Shown one piece after another: positions 50,801 through 62,100 of a DNA stretch of 64,000 nucleotides. Position 1 is the stretch's first letter; every line of letters begins with the position of its first letter. The notes beneath the pieces were generated by a model that saw nothing but the letters and a program-made list of their open reading frames with translations, searched no databases and was not told the origin of the DNA. The translations under genes and the position numbers were made by a program. Origin of the DNA: Mesorhabditis belari (taxonomy: Eukaryota; Nematoda; Chromadorea; Rhabditida; Rhabditidae); assembly GCA_958450365.1 (NCBI GenBank), contig CAUEEP010000743.1, forward strand, positions 2,286,001-2,350,000. Direction: 5' to 3'.

Positions 50801-53796
50801 GTTTCTAGATCAAAGTTAAGACAAATTTCTAACAAGAAACTTTCTGAAAAACCCCACTTCGAAATTCTTGCATCTGAGTGTGTAAATTGCTGTCGTTGTC
50901 ACTCGAATTTCTTCTTTCACTTTTGTCTTTTCAGATGTCCCAAGCCTTTGGTTGCCGAACTTCAAGAGCCAAAAGATGAGGATGACGGCTTAGCCGAGCG
51001 TATGATCCCCAGAAATCCGAACCTCCAAAAGTACTGTCTCCTTTGTTGATTTAATTAGTGGACTGGCTCACTGGCTCGGAAACCATTTTTTATTTTTTGA
51101 AACAACCTGTCGTCAGATTTCATCCCCCCTAAAAGCAACTGGACTTGTAAAAGACCTTGGACTTGCAATGCTTGTAAAATCTCTTGGACGAATTTTCATG
51201 ACTATGTCTTTTTTTGAACTCCGAGCCAGTCATTGACCTTTTTCTGACTTAGAAAAAGCTTCGAATACTTGTGTAAAACGTGTTTTATTAGGGAACGCGA
51301 AATTGGACCCCGTTTCCCCGCGCCAAACAGTTTTGAATACGTTTACGGTATGAAATGGAAAGAGCTGTACGAGCTCGAGAAGCAACGTCGAGCTCAACTC
51401 GAGGAAGAGTTGAAGGAATCGAGGAGACGTCTAGAAGCTGATATGGAACTTGCCTACCAAGACTACCAGGCACAGATGCTACGAGAAGGCCGGTTTTGTT
51501 ACACTTTTCGTAGGAAAAATGTAGAAAAATCAAGGTAAAAGAGTAGATTAAAGAATTTGTACCCAAAATATTTTCGTTACCGCGAATCGTTATCGAATCG
51601 AGCCTCTAAACGAATGCTAATTGTTAGCTTAATGTTAGCTGTCGTACACCTTACTTTTTTTTTACTTCCAAACACTTCCACAACTCATTCAGGTTATATG
51701 GTTGAACTTACAGGGTGCTCAAGATTTATGAAGACTTTTAAGCTCGCAGATCAGTCTATGAGCTCAAAAGCTTGAGCTTGATCTGAGCTTGATCTGAGCT
51801 TGAGCTTGAGCTTGATCTTGAGCTTGAGCTTGATCTGAGCTTGAGCTTGAGCTTGAGCTTGAGCTTGATCTGAGCTTGAGCTTGAGCTTGAGCTTGAGCT
51901 TGATCTGAGCTTGAGCTTGAGCTCAGATCAAGGTCAAGATCAAGCTCAAGCTTAAGCTTAAGCTTAACCTCAAGCACAAGCTTAAGCTCAGATCAGGCTC
52001 AGATCAAGCTTAAGTTTAAGCCCAACCTCAAGCTCAAGCTCAAACTCAAGCTTTTGAGCTCAAAATTGATTTATCAAAAAAATCGGCATGAATAGAAGTT
52101 AGAATAAACTCGATTTTCTAGATTATTTTTACAATTTACTAAACTTAATATTTCAAAATCGATTCGATCACTAAATTTCACCAAAAAGAGTCAGACAACA
52201 GTTGTTTTTGTTCAAAGATTTCTTCACCATTCACTTTGAATCTACAAGACATTAGAATCAAATTTCAGCTTTGGTTCTTTCAAGAAAACTTAACGAGAGT
52301 TTATGATAAACTCAAATTTCCCCTGCCACAAGCGTTTCTAAGCAAGCAACAGCGGAATAGTTTTGAAAAAAAAATAGCTTAAAGTTGTTACCGTATTGAA
52401 CGTAGATCGTATCAATCTAGAAATTAAAGAGCCGATTGATAAGTGTGTGTTTCCTTTTTGAGCATTGAACTTGTACAAAATGATCTCTAAACCTAGTCTA
52501 TTGATTCCCATAAGATTGGAGAATTAATATTGGAAACCCTATAGATTACTGTGAACGAAACTATTGTAATTGTACGCTCAAGGTTTTTCAAATTGTTGTT
52601 TAACTTCAAATTTAACTTTTAAAGACCTTTTGTTTATGTAAAAAGTTTAGAAAATTGAAATTGTTCACTCTGTTTTAGAAAAACAAGATATAAACCTTTT
52701 TTTTAAAAGACTAGCCGATTTGTTTGTTGATGTTGACGATGTGAAAACAAGAAATTGAAAGGTTTTCAAGAAATTGAAAGATTTTCAATAAATTACCCAA
52801 TTGTTTGATGTTGAAAATTATTGATAAAACCTTTTTTAGTACAAAATAATCCTAACAAAATCTTTTTGGACAAGCAAAAATCGGCACAAGTTTCACAATA
52901 GCACTTTATAACAAAGCTTTAGCCAAATCTAGATTAATTGCTTTAATTTCAGACTTGCAACGCCGTCAACAAGAGCTAGAACGTTTGGAAGCGGCTCGAC
53001 GCGAGAGAATGGCCTCTTTGGGTGGTGGTAGAAGCATGGTCGGTGGGCCGCCTGCCGGTGTGCCGGCTCCATTCATGCAACAGCAACAATCAGGTAATGT
53101 TTTAATAGCATATAAGCTTCTTACATCTAAGCTTCTTAAATCTAAGCTTCTTACATCTAAGCTTCTTACATCTAAGCTTCTTACATCCAAGCTTCTTACA
53201 TATAAGGTTCTTACATATAAGCTTCTTACATATAAGCTTCTTACATCTAAGCTTCTTACATGCAAGCTTATTAAACATAAATCTTCTTTTCAGCGTTTCC
53301 TGGTGGGAATAATCCTTTCGGATTGGGATCGATGTCTGTTCCGCCGCCTCAACACCAACCCTTTGCAGCGCCACCGGTTTCCCAGCCACAAGTACATTTG
53401 AAAAATAAATCTAAAAGAAAAGAAAAGAAAAGAAAAGAAAAATAGAACAAATCCAAATCTAAACTTAGATCTAAAAGTGTTAATTTATCAATTCAGGGAC
53501 AAGGTGGAGCCCGTCCAAATGTGATTGAAGGCGTGCAGCGGCTTCTCCAAATCTTCAAAAATGATGAGCGTGGACCTCAACGTTAGTTTTATTTTAAAGT
53601 TTTATTTTTAAATCTACTATTCTGATTAAACAAATCTTCTCTAATCAATCAAACAATCAATCAATTTAATTGATTTATTTCAGAGCCAGGATCCGCGTTT
53701 GGCGGCTTTCAACAAGGGCACTTTGGTGGGGGAGCTTTTGGCGGACCTCCACCCGACTACAATGCACCACCACCATCAAAACGAGATCGTCGTTGA
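47841..53796 (+). CDS. nono-1: DBHS RNA-binding protein (NONO/PSF family)
   Basis: Nuclear RNA/DNA-binding protein of the paraspeckle type. Eleven exons: 47841-47926, 47965-48095, 48392-48522, 48566-48658, 50032-50333, 50935-51030, 51292-51488, 52953-53093, 53294-53391, 53497-53581, 53684-53796. An Arg/Gly-rich N-terminus is followed by RRM1 (GRCRLFIGNLPND, KGFAFLRL), RRM2 (AALRVKELSPTVSNEML, GEGIVEFERKPSANEAI), the NOPS segment (CPKPLVAELQEPKDEDDG, NSFEYVYGMKWKELYELE) and a coiled coil (LEEELKESRRRLEADMELA to LQRRQQELERLEAARRERM), then a Gly/Pro/Gln-rich tail ending PPPSKRDRR. The coiled coil is only continuous if the intron at 51489 uses a GC donor. Introns 4 and 7 are long and hold two transposons and a low-complexity array. 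Confidence 0.95.
48108..48194 (+). repeat. 22-bp tandem repeat in nono-1 intron 2
   Basis: Four units of TACTTTTAATCTAGCCGTAA plus AG, the last with one change. Confidence 0.92.
48970..49205. mobile_element. TACAGTACTGGACAATG fold-back element, copy 2 (nono-1 intron 4)
   Basis: Inverted relative of 30438-30672. Arms contain GATCGTCACTTTCG and GGAGTTACAGACGCGCGAAA. Its right end abuts the next element. Confidence 0.9.
49204..49618. mobile_element. GACGTC-rich fold-back element (nono-1 intron 4)
   Basis: Inverted arms of about 120 bp begin TATATATGTTACGTCCGAAT and contain many copies of the self-complementary CGGACGTCCG and the word TCTGAGGAG. The spacer holds AT-rich single-copy sequence. 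It shares its left TATA with the neighbouring element. Confidence 0.9.
50388..50416. repeat. Terminator-like hairpin in nono-1 intron 5
   Basis: AAAAAACCCG then a short loop then CGGGTTTTT: a GC-rich stem with A and T tracts, resembling a bacterial intrinsic terminator, in a nematode intron. Confidence 0.6.
50464..50533 (+). pseudogene. tRNA-like sequence in nono-1 intron 5
   Basis: GGCTCAATCGGTAGCATGC (A-box-like) and CCGGGTTCGAACCCCG (T-arm) at tRNA spacing. The 3' TTTGTGCC has no matching 5' strand, so not a functional tRNA. Confidence 0.5.
51772..52066. repeat. GAGCTT / GATCTGAGCTT array in nono-1 intron 7
   Basis: Units of TGAGCT and TTGATC give a first half in one orientation (GAGCTTGATCTGAGCTT) and a second half (after about 51920) rich in its complement (AAGCTCAGATCAAG), so the array is itself a long inverted repeat. 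Confidence 0.9.
53110..53275. repeat. 15-bp tandem repeat in nono-1 intron 8
   Basis: About eleven units of AAGCTTCTTACATCT with single-base variants. Confidence 0.92.
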
Positions 53797-55330
53797 TTAA
53801 ACCCTAAAAATACACTCGACTCTCGACAAAACGATTTTGAAATCCTAAAATAAGCCCTTAGTTTCTGCGTAGCTGTCCAGCCAAACGCAATTCGTTGGGC
53901 AGCTACGCAAGAAATTTGAGGAACGTTTTAACAATGGTTTAAGAATCGTTAAATCGAAATTTTTGATCTCACATCGTTAAATCGAGAGTCATTGTATCTG
54001 AATCTGTGACTATGTGCTAATATTTATACATTTTTGATTTTTTATAGCTGAAATTTACCCTCATCCAATGATTTGTATTTGATTGGCTGTTATCTATTTC
54101 TAAAGATTTCCTTGTTCGTGAAAAACACGATTGTGCTGGTCTCGTAAAGATTTTTTTTTGCGTATTTAAGCTTTTTATTAACTTGTAATCTTTTAAATCA
54201 TAATAAATTGATCGAATTTTCGTTGAGTTTATGGAAAAGAACACAATTTACATATGGATTTACACAATTTACGATTGCAGATACCGTAAATACTGTAATA
54301 GTACCCCACCCCCATAATGACGCTGCGGAGCGTTGCGTAGTCTAGCTTTGAACGAGTTTTTCTCGACACTGGTTTATGCTACAATGCGCGCTTAGGTACC
54401 AAAAAATAGCCCTGAAATTCAGCTATTTTTTGATACCAAAGACACATTTTTTGAAAGTACGAGCGCTTTGAAAAAAATGAAATACTAAAAAACTTTTGCG
54501 ACTACGCGACTGTACGAGGGGGTGGGGTACTATTACAGTATTTACGGTAGGCTAAATTAGGCCGCAACGTTATTTCTGGTCACCCTGTATATTTTTTTCG
54601 CGCAGGCGCACTTTTTAGAAAACGCATTACTCGACAATTACTCGAGTAAAAAATTACTCATGCTAATTTACTCGAATAATTACTTACTCGCGAGGAACAC
54701 GCTCTAGATAAGAGAATGTTAGTAAATATGTCTAGGAAAAGAGTACCGTATTAGCACAGTAATCTTTCTAGTTAAACACCACTTTCAATAGCTCCTAAGT
54801 GATGGTATAATGTAGGAATGGGTTACTGTAACTCCGACAGAAAGAGCTACAGTGCACTGCACCCACAGTATACCGTTCCTACAGCTCTAGGCTCGACTAT
54901 AGCTTATTGTAGGATAGTACTAGTATACTGTAGCTACAAAAAGAAAGTTCAAGAAGAATCTTAAGATATCAAAGACTTATAAACAGAATAAACCCAGAGA
55001 CAAGATTACTGTAAGCGTGTGCATTTTAGAAAGCGCTTTATAAGAATGCTATAGTCATTAGAATAAGTATGATATGTTGGATATCCTTTTTCCATAATTT
55101 TCATCGAATGTTTCCTTCTAAAAGTGCGCTCTTTTGAGGCGGGCCGTTGCTTAGTCACGGGCCTTGTTCCCAGCACAGTCGAAATTTGTCGTTAATTACT
55201 CTTCTATTTTTCTCTAGACACCTTTCTCTAGAAATAAACTATCAACTTTCCACAAACTTTTAAATGATGTCACATTTTTTTCGCAATTCATGCGAAAAGC
55301 TAATGAAAAGATGAGCTTTCTGAGGCAACA
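53797..55330. other. Gene-free spacer with transposon remnants
   Basis: Contains the TACCGTAAATACTG element (54282-54549), a CACCCTGTA edge near 54592 and, at 54780-54920, clustered CTACAGT/ACTGTAG words. A small inverted repeat CTGCGTAGCTG/CAGCTACGCA lies at 53865-53910 just after nono-1. No gene is seen. Confidence 0.55.
54282..54549. mobile_element. TACCGTAAATACTGTAATAG element, copy 1
   Basis: 268-bp element with inverted ends TACCGTAAATACTGTAATAG plus TACCCCACC, and inner blocks ATGCGCGCTTAGG and CTATTTTTTGATACCAAAG. About 95% identical by eye to 60699-60967. Confidence 0.92.
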
Positions 55331-58227
55331 ATGTCTTCTTGGTTCTTGAATTGGTTGGCTGAGCCTTTCTATCGTCTCTCAAAGGCAAATATATTCTCAT
55401 CGGAAGATGGTTAGCAAGTTTTTTTTGAAGCTTTACTTTATGTTATTTGATTTTTTTTTAGTTTGTTTCTGGTTTTACGTCTTTCTTGGTGCAGTCGAGG
55501 TGATTCTCTTGTATCGCTTCTTTCGAATTCGAGTGCTGCTAAAGGAAAACGTTTTTCAGGTATAAATTTGATCAAAAATAGTTTCCGATTACCTTTCAGG
55601 CTTATCTCCTAGTCCTATCGCTTTACTTGGTGATCAATGTAAGCATTTATGGGCTCTATTTGAGTGTCGCTTTTCTGAACACAATCGATGTGGACGAGTA
55701 CGTGTTTTTGCGGCCACTCGTCGGCAAAATGTGAGTTTAAAGCAGAAAATTTTTCTTTTCTTGACGTGCTCCTTGGGGAAATTTCACTCAAAAGAGCGCA
55801 ACATTGAGGCCATTTTGCAATTAAGACATAAAAAGCCTGGGAAAAACCTATGGAGAAAAGAATCAATAGCCGGCGGGATTGAACCCTCGACCTACCGACT
55901 AACTAGCGAGAGGCACCAAGTTAAGGTTGAGTTTAAGCCAATAGGATGATGCCCTAGTAGAGTTTGACACGGGGAATCCAAATCCGCTTTTAGTTTTTCC
56001 TGCGGACGTCTCAATCGCCAGATATTTCGCAGCAAAGTTTTTGCATTTGCAGGAATTTAGGGCGCTCTCTAGCGAGGGAAAACATTCCATCGGTGGTGCC
56101 GGGGTAACGCAATGTGTTCATAGGCAAACGGCCATGGCCATGATCCAGCTAGTGCCGAATTTTTTGTGTTTTTCTAAAAGATTTGTGCATAGTATAAAAT
56201 GTAGCTAAACTAATTTAGTTACTTGTTTAAATTTGTAACCTTACTCTTCTTAAAAACTCAAATTTCAACACAATACACAAGACAAAAAAATCCAAAAAAT
56301 TTGGGATTCAATTATGTTGTGCTCAACGATTTAGAAATTTAAAAGAGACAACATTCTCAGGGTGATTTCCCAAATTTATTGAATTTTTTGGTCGCCATGA
56401 TTCCAAAAGTTGACTGAGTCTGCATGGTGTTCGACCGGATACATTGCAACTCGTCCCGCGACTTTTTTACGCCAACATCATTCTGCTTTTGTTTGAACGC
56501 AGCATCAATGTGTTGCAGCGAATCGCCCTGCGGTAAGGCGGCTTTTATCCTTGATGTGAAGAATATTTTTGCTTTTCATGCTTTTTCCACTTTATGCAGC
56601 AATCCGGCTTTTTTTTGTCTTGTGTATTGTGTTGAAACTTGAGTTTTTAAGAAGAGTAAGGCTACAATTTTAAACAAGTAACTAAATTAGTTTAGCTACA
56701 TTTTATACTATGCACAAATCTTTTAGAAAAAGCGTAAAAAGTCCGGCACTAACCGGTTCCGAACCAAGATCGTTTGCCTATGAACACACTGCGTCACTTC
56801 GACACCACTGATGGAGTTTTTCCGCTCGCTAGAGAGCGCCCTAAATTCCTGCAAATGCAAAAACTTTGCTGCGAAATATCTGGCGATTGAGACGTCCGCA
56901 GGAAAAACTAAAAACGGATTCGGATTCCCCGTGTCAAACTCTACTAGGGCATCATCCTATTGGCTTAAACTCAACCTTTACTTGGTGCCTCTCGCTAGTA
57001 AGATACAGGGCTTTTAGCCAGTCGACCAATCTAGCTAGAGGTCCCACCATGCGAAAGACGCTTTAAGCACATAATAACTTGCAAAACTTGAGGGAAGAGT
57101 ACACGGCCGCGGTGGAGTTTCTCTTGTACGCTTCGTTTAAAATCGATCGTCTTTGCTTCATGGGAACTACAGCCATGTTTCTCCTGCTTTCCATGTGTAC
57201 CTATTTGGCAAACAAGAGTGTCTAGTTCGTTTCTAAACACTTACCCATCTTTCTTTTCTTCTTCGCAATCATTTTTTCAGCATTCTTCTCACGCTACCCT
57301 CTATCCTCAACTTTATTCTCATTCTCACCGTTCAAATCGCAGACACCATTCAGGCGTCCGATTTTTTCTACAACACTCCGCTAATTCTCTATTCTCTCGC
57401 CGTGCTAGGGCTTTTGTTTTTGGTTTGTGAAGGAAGATTGGGGAGAAAATCTTTTATCTGCTTTTAGAACATGTGCCTAGAGACGTTACCGTTAACGCCA
57501 GTGAAACGCATTCATACTGGTCGACGGCTTTTCATTTTCGTCGTCCCATTGCTACTCGTCCATTTCAAACTAATCGGTATTTCAGTGTCGATATCTTTTG
57601 CTGAAGCTAACTAAAAAAATTGCTAAACTGTTTTAAGCAAATATCCAAATTAATTTTAGCCAATTTAGCTCTAATTTGAAGAAAAAGGCAAACTAAACGA
57701 GCGATTCTTTGCTAATCGAATTTACAGAAGTGGCCTGGAGTGCGTGTAAGCGCTGGTTTTTCCACGATTTTCCCGAATACAGCGAATTCGTAGACGCTGA
57801 GTGGAGGGGTAACTACGATTCAATCTATGAGTTTGTTTCTATAAAAAAAACTTTACAAAGAAATTTCAGAAAGAAAGGAAAGTTATATCTCGAGTACGAA
57901 TCCCCGGCTAGACAACAAAGGTTTTTTTTTCGTAAAAAGCAACAAGAGTCGATGTTTAACCCATAAGTACCTAAAAAAAACGATCAAACGAACGATTTTT
58001 AGCATTTTTTGCTTCCACGTGCTTCCTTTACTGACTTTATTGTGGATATTTGTGATTTTGCCCGAATACAGGTAAAAGTTTGGGTAATATAGTCATAAAT
58101 GATAGTCAAATGTGCTGAATATCAATAAAATTTTATTTTCAGAGCTGGCCTTGTTGATCGCCGTGGTGTCAAAGTGACGCCCGAGGCCGACAACGAAGAA
58201 GAGAACAACAATCAATCACTTGCCTAG
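55331..58227 (+). CDS. Multi-pass membrane protein, unknown family
   Basis: Nine exons join in frame from MSSWFLNWLAEPFYRLS to the TAG at 58225-58227 (about 290 residues). Predicted membrane segments: VCFWFYVFLGAVEVILLY, AYLLVLSLYLVINVSIYG, IILLTLPSILNFILILTV, LILYSLAVLGLLFL, RRLFIFVVPLLLVHFKLI and VLPLLTLLWIFVILPEY. Between the fifth and sixth is a charged, aromatic loop (WSACKRWFFHDFPEYSEF). The tail is acidic and Asn-rich. Odd Met-Trp-Phe start without a cleavable signal suggests an anchor segment. Its third intron carries a 1.1-kb fold-back. I do not recognise the family; transport or ER membrane roles would be guesses. Confidence 0.72.
55895..57005. mobile_element. Large inverted repeat with internal ORF remnant
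   Basis: Arms of about 400 bp (55895-56295 and 56610-57005) are close reverse complements, including GCAAATGCAAAAACTTTGCT and CTAAACTAATTTAGTTACTTG. Near the outer edge is a tRNA-like GGGATTGAACCCTCGAC piece. On the minus strand of the loop (about 56560-56370) a frame reads IKAALPQGDSLQHIDAAF then KQKQNDVGVKKSRDELQC, protein-like but not recognised. Confidence 0.85.
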
Positions 58228-58279
58228 AAATTCTCTTGTTTTCATTTTGTTCGCCTTTCAAATATTAGCAATATTTCTC

Positions 58280-58774
58280 GGGAGTGGGACAAATGCGACC
58301 TTTTTTTTGCGCACCCGGACATTTGCGCACCTTTTTTTCCGCACTTAGCCCATTAGCGCACCTTTTTTCGCGTTTTAAAAAAGCTCTAAAAAGCTAATAT
58401 TAACCAATTTCTATTCCAATTTCTATTTCTATTATTTTTCTAGGTAATTTTAGGGCGTAGAATCGAAATTTTGGCATATCAGAGCTTGTGGAAGCGAACG
58501 GACGGAGTTATACAAAGAGAAAAATCGACAATTTTCTGTAATTTGACCTAGCCGTTTTGTCTTTCAAATTGGTTCCACACGCACTGTTATGTCAAAATTT
58601 GAATTCGACACTCTCAAATTACCTAGAAAACAACTTTTGGAATAGAAATTGGTTAATATTAGCTTTTTAGAGCTTTTTTAAAACGCGAAAAAAGAGGCGC
58701 TAATGGGCAAGGTGCAGAAAAAAGGTGCGCAAATGTCCGGGTGCGCAAAAAAAGGTAGCATTTGTCCCACTCCC
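58280..58774. mobile_element. GGGAGTGGGACAAA fold-back element, copy 3
   Basis: Same family as 21304-21556: GGGAGTGGGACAAATGCGAC end, GCGCACCCGGACATTTGCGC block, and long inverted arms around TAATATTAACCAATTTCTAT. It sits 53 bp after the membrane-protein stop codon, so it could supply that gene's 3' UTR or end. Confidence 0.9.
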
Positions 58775-59172
58775 ATATTTCTCTGTAAATCTTTTCACTT
58801 TTTCAAATTTAAGCAATAAGCACTGCCTTTTTATCAAAAAATTTCTTTAAATTTTGATTTTGATTCGATAAATTTTCGTGTTGTCAGAAGAGAAAAACAA
58901 GGAAATGTGGAGAGCATTTACAACAGAGAAATACGCGAACATTTGCTAATGAATGGAAAAGGGAACACCTTTTGAATCACAATATGTGATGAGGGTCAGC
59001 TGCTTTGGAAAGATGGAGAATTGAAGAGAAGGAGCATCGAGAGTCAGTTGCTCCCCACTTCCTACCCCTTCTCTTTGTTGACCACAATCACCGCTCTCCT
59101 GTGTGTACTCACTTTGCAATACCGCTTATCGAAAAGTTTCTCCTAATTCAATTGCTCGATGATCGTCGGCTA

Positions 59173-62100
59173 ATGTCTTTACGCCATCTTGCTGTGAATC
59201 GACGTGGCGATGAAGCCGACGACTCGGATAGCTCGGATTCGATTTCCCCGGTCAGGTATTTTGCAAAATATCTGTTCTTCGAAAAATTATATTACAGAGT
59301 TCCACAAAGAGCCTCGACAGTGTCACCAAGTACTCGTCAAAGTAGCTTTCGTCGCTTCGCAAGGTGAGCTTACAGTTATGTCTAGGAAATTTGAAAAAAG
59401 CTATTTTTTTAGTGTTTTTTTTTACTCAAACATTTTCTGAAGAAACTTCTAACAATATATTTATTCTAAATATGCTCTTGCATTACTTGAAAAAAACCGT
59501 TTTCAAAAATCTTTACTGGAAAGCTCAAAAAGTGAAAAGTCTTGAGAGTTTAACAAAGTGCCACGGACATTTTGAATAGTTACTTCCCCGTGTCAATCGA
59601 TAGACATGCGATGGCAATGGTGATATAAACTAGACATTTTTAGCTTTCTAATGAGCTATCACACAGCTCATTTGGTTGTGATTAAAAAAGTTAAATGTTG
59701 GTAACATTAAAAAATGGCTTTTCACTGTGTAAATTTCACTATGATTACCCATATTTAACTTTTTTTAATCGCAACCAAATAAGCTATGTGATAGCTCATT
59801 AGAAAGCTAAAAATGTCTAGTTTATGTCACCATTGCCATCGCATGTCTACCGGCTCACACGGGAAAGCAGCTATTCAAAATGTCCGTGTCACTTTGTTAA
59901 ACTTTCAAGACTTTTGTTCATGATTGTATTAAATCACTGTTCATTCCTATTTATTAAAAATATTAAAAACTAAACCAGACGATAATATTCAGACGTCGCT
60001 CCGATTTCAATCTATCGTCTGCAACGAGTGAGCGAAAAAAGGAAAAAGAACGAAGAAACAGTCAAGCTAGGTGAGTCGACTTATCACTCATCTAATTCAC
60101 AAATAATTTAGATACAGTGTCGAGCGAAAACGTGGAAATTTGCGAAAAACGAACAGTGAACCAAGTGTTGAACATGCTGCACAAGTAAGTGAATTTTTAA
60201 AAAAAAAGCCATTTAATGTTTAACTAGATCGATATCGAAGCGATTCGCCAACTCTTGCTCACGTTGCCGAAATTTTCTGCATCTAGCACATTAAACGTTT
60301 GTTTGATTTGAGTTTTTCTAGCCAAGAAATTTAGCCTCTTTCAAATCCTGTCTCAGATGCAGAAGAGATCAATACGGAAATTGAAGAGCTCAGGTAGAAT
60401 TTGTCTTAAAACTTTGAACAAAAATTTCAAGAGACGCCGCGAAAAGTATTCAAAGTTTGCAACGAGTTTTGAAAGGGAGTGGGAAAACAGCGATTGATAG
60501 AACTGGTAAGTTGATATTTAGATTTTAATTTAATTTTTTTTAATTTAGGAAGTCAATCGGAGAATGATTCATCGACGGTGGCTGAGAGTGCGTCGGAAGG
60601 GAGAGTGTCGGGGATATCGACTAGAGGACATCCTAGAGGAGTCATGCAATTCCTCTCATCGATTAGGTATTCAATTATTTAATTTAAAGGTTTATAATTA
60701 CCGTAAATACTGTAATAGTACCCCACCTTCATAATGACGGTGCGGAGTATTGCGTAGTCTAGCTTTGAACGAGTTTTTCTCAACATTGGTTTATGCTACA
60801 ATGCGCGTTTAGGCATCAAAAAATAGCCCTGAATTTCAGCTATTTTTTGATACCAAAGACGCATTTTTTGAAAGTACGGGCGCTTTGAAAAAAATGAAAT
60901 ACTAAAAAACTTTTGCGACTACGCGACTGTACGAGGGGGGTGGGGTACTATTACAGTATTTACGGTATATTTTTTTAGACAAGATCGTTTGCCTGATGGT
61001 ATTGAAATGAGGAGAGGCTTCTCACGAAAAGGCAGCGCTCCTGAAGCTTTTCCAACGATGGATGTACTCAGACCGATCAGGAAAGGAGACAAATCACCCA
61101 GATCTACTAGGTTTGATAATTGAAAAGTGTTAAATTATAATATATAACAAAAATAGATAGAACTGAAAGCTTTTAGAAGACGTGCTGTGTGTGAAGAACT
61201 TTATCCAGCTGGAGATTTGCTTGAAAAGGGCTCAACCGCTCTAGCAGAAGTCAGTCGGTCAGTTTTTTTAAACTTAACTTTAAAAGCTTACAAGACATAG
61301 ATTTTTAGATTCAGTCGACTATTGGACAGTTTGAGAATGGACGGACGAGGACAACAAGAAGAACGAGAAAAGACCGAAACTGAGCATCCGTCGATTTCTT
61401 GGTAATCGTTGAGTCTTTATTTGTTTCATATAAAAAAGTAGCTATAGAAAATAATATAATAGATATATATATTTCTTCAGGAGCCCGTACTTGTTAGCCC
61501 CGCCAGACGGTGAGCAAAGCGAGCCAGGACTCAATCCAGAGGATTCTCTTATGGAGGCCGATCTCTTGCTTTGGAAGAAAAGGAGCCGAGCTTCTTTGCG
61601 CAGGTTTTTACTTCTTGACTTATATACAATATAGAACTTGTTTAGAACAATGAACAAAGATACCGTAATTATTCTAATAGCACGTTTTATAAAGTCATTT
61701 TTTGGCAATAATCTTTTAGTACCAAAAAATACTAGATTAGAATGCTCTATCGTTTGACACCAAAGCGCACATTGTAGCTTAAAGCAGCGCGGAGAACGGA
61801 GCGTGTAAAGTTAGACTACGCGGCAATACCCCGTTATGAAAAGTGCTTCTATTAGAATAATTACGGTAAATGTTCTGCTTCTAAAGCAAAATAGATCTCA
61901 AAAGTTTAGACACAACAGCATGCGCACGCTGGCCGCTCGAGAGCTCTTTGACACCGAGAAATCTTTCGTTGAGGGTTTAGAATATTTAGTACAAGTAAGT
62001 TGGATATAGTTTTAAGAAATATATATGAAGAAATAAGAAGTTGTTGGATATAGTGGCTAAATAATGATTTAGAAATACATGCGTCCCCTTCGCCGACCAT

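Noticed and set aside
51557..51775. Frame with hydrophobic stretches resembling a small membrane protein
   Set aside because: It sits in nono-1 intron 7 with no splice or start context.
55731..57430. Several open frames in the third intron of the membrane-protein gene
   Set aside because: They fall in the arms of the large inverted repeat and mirror each other.
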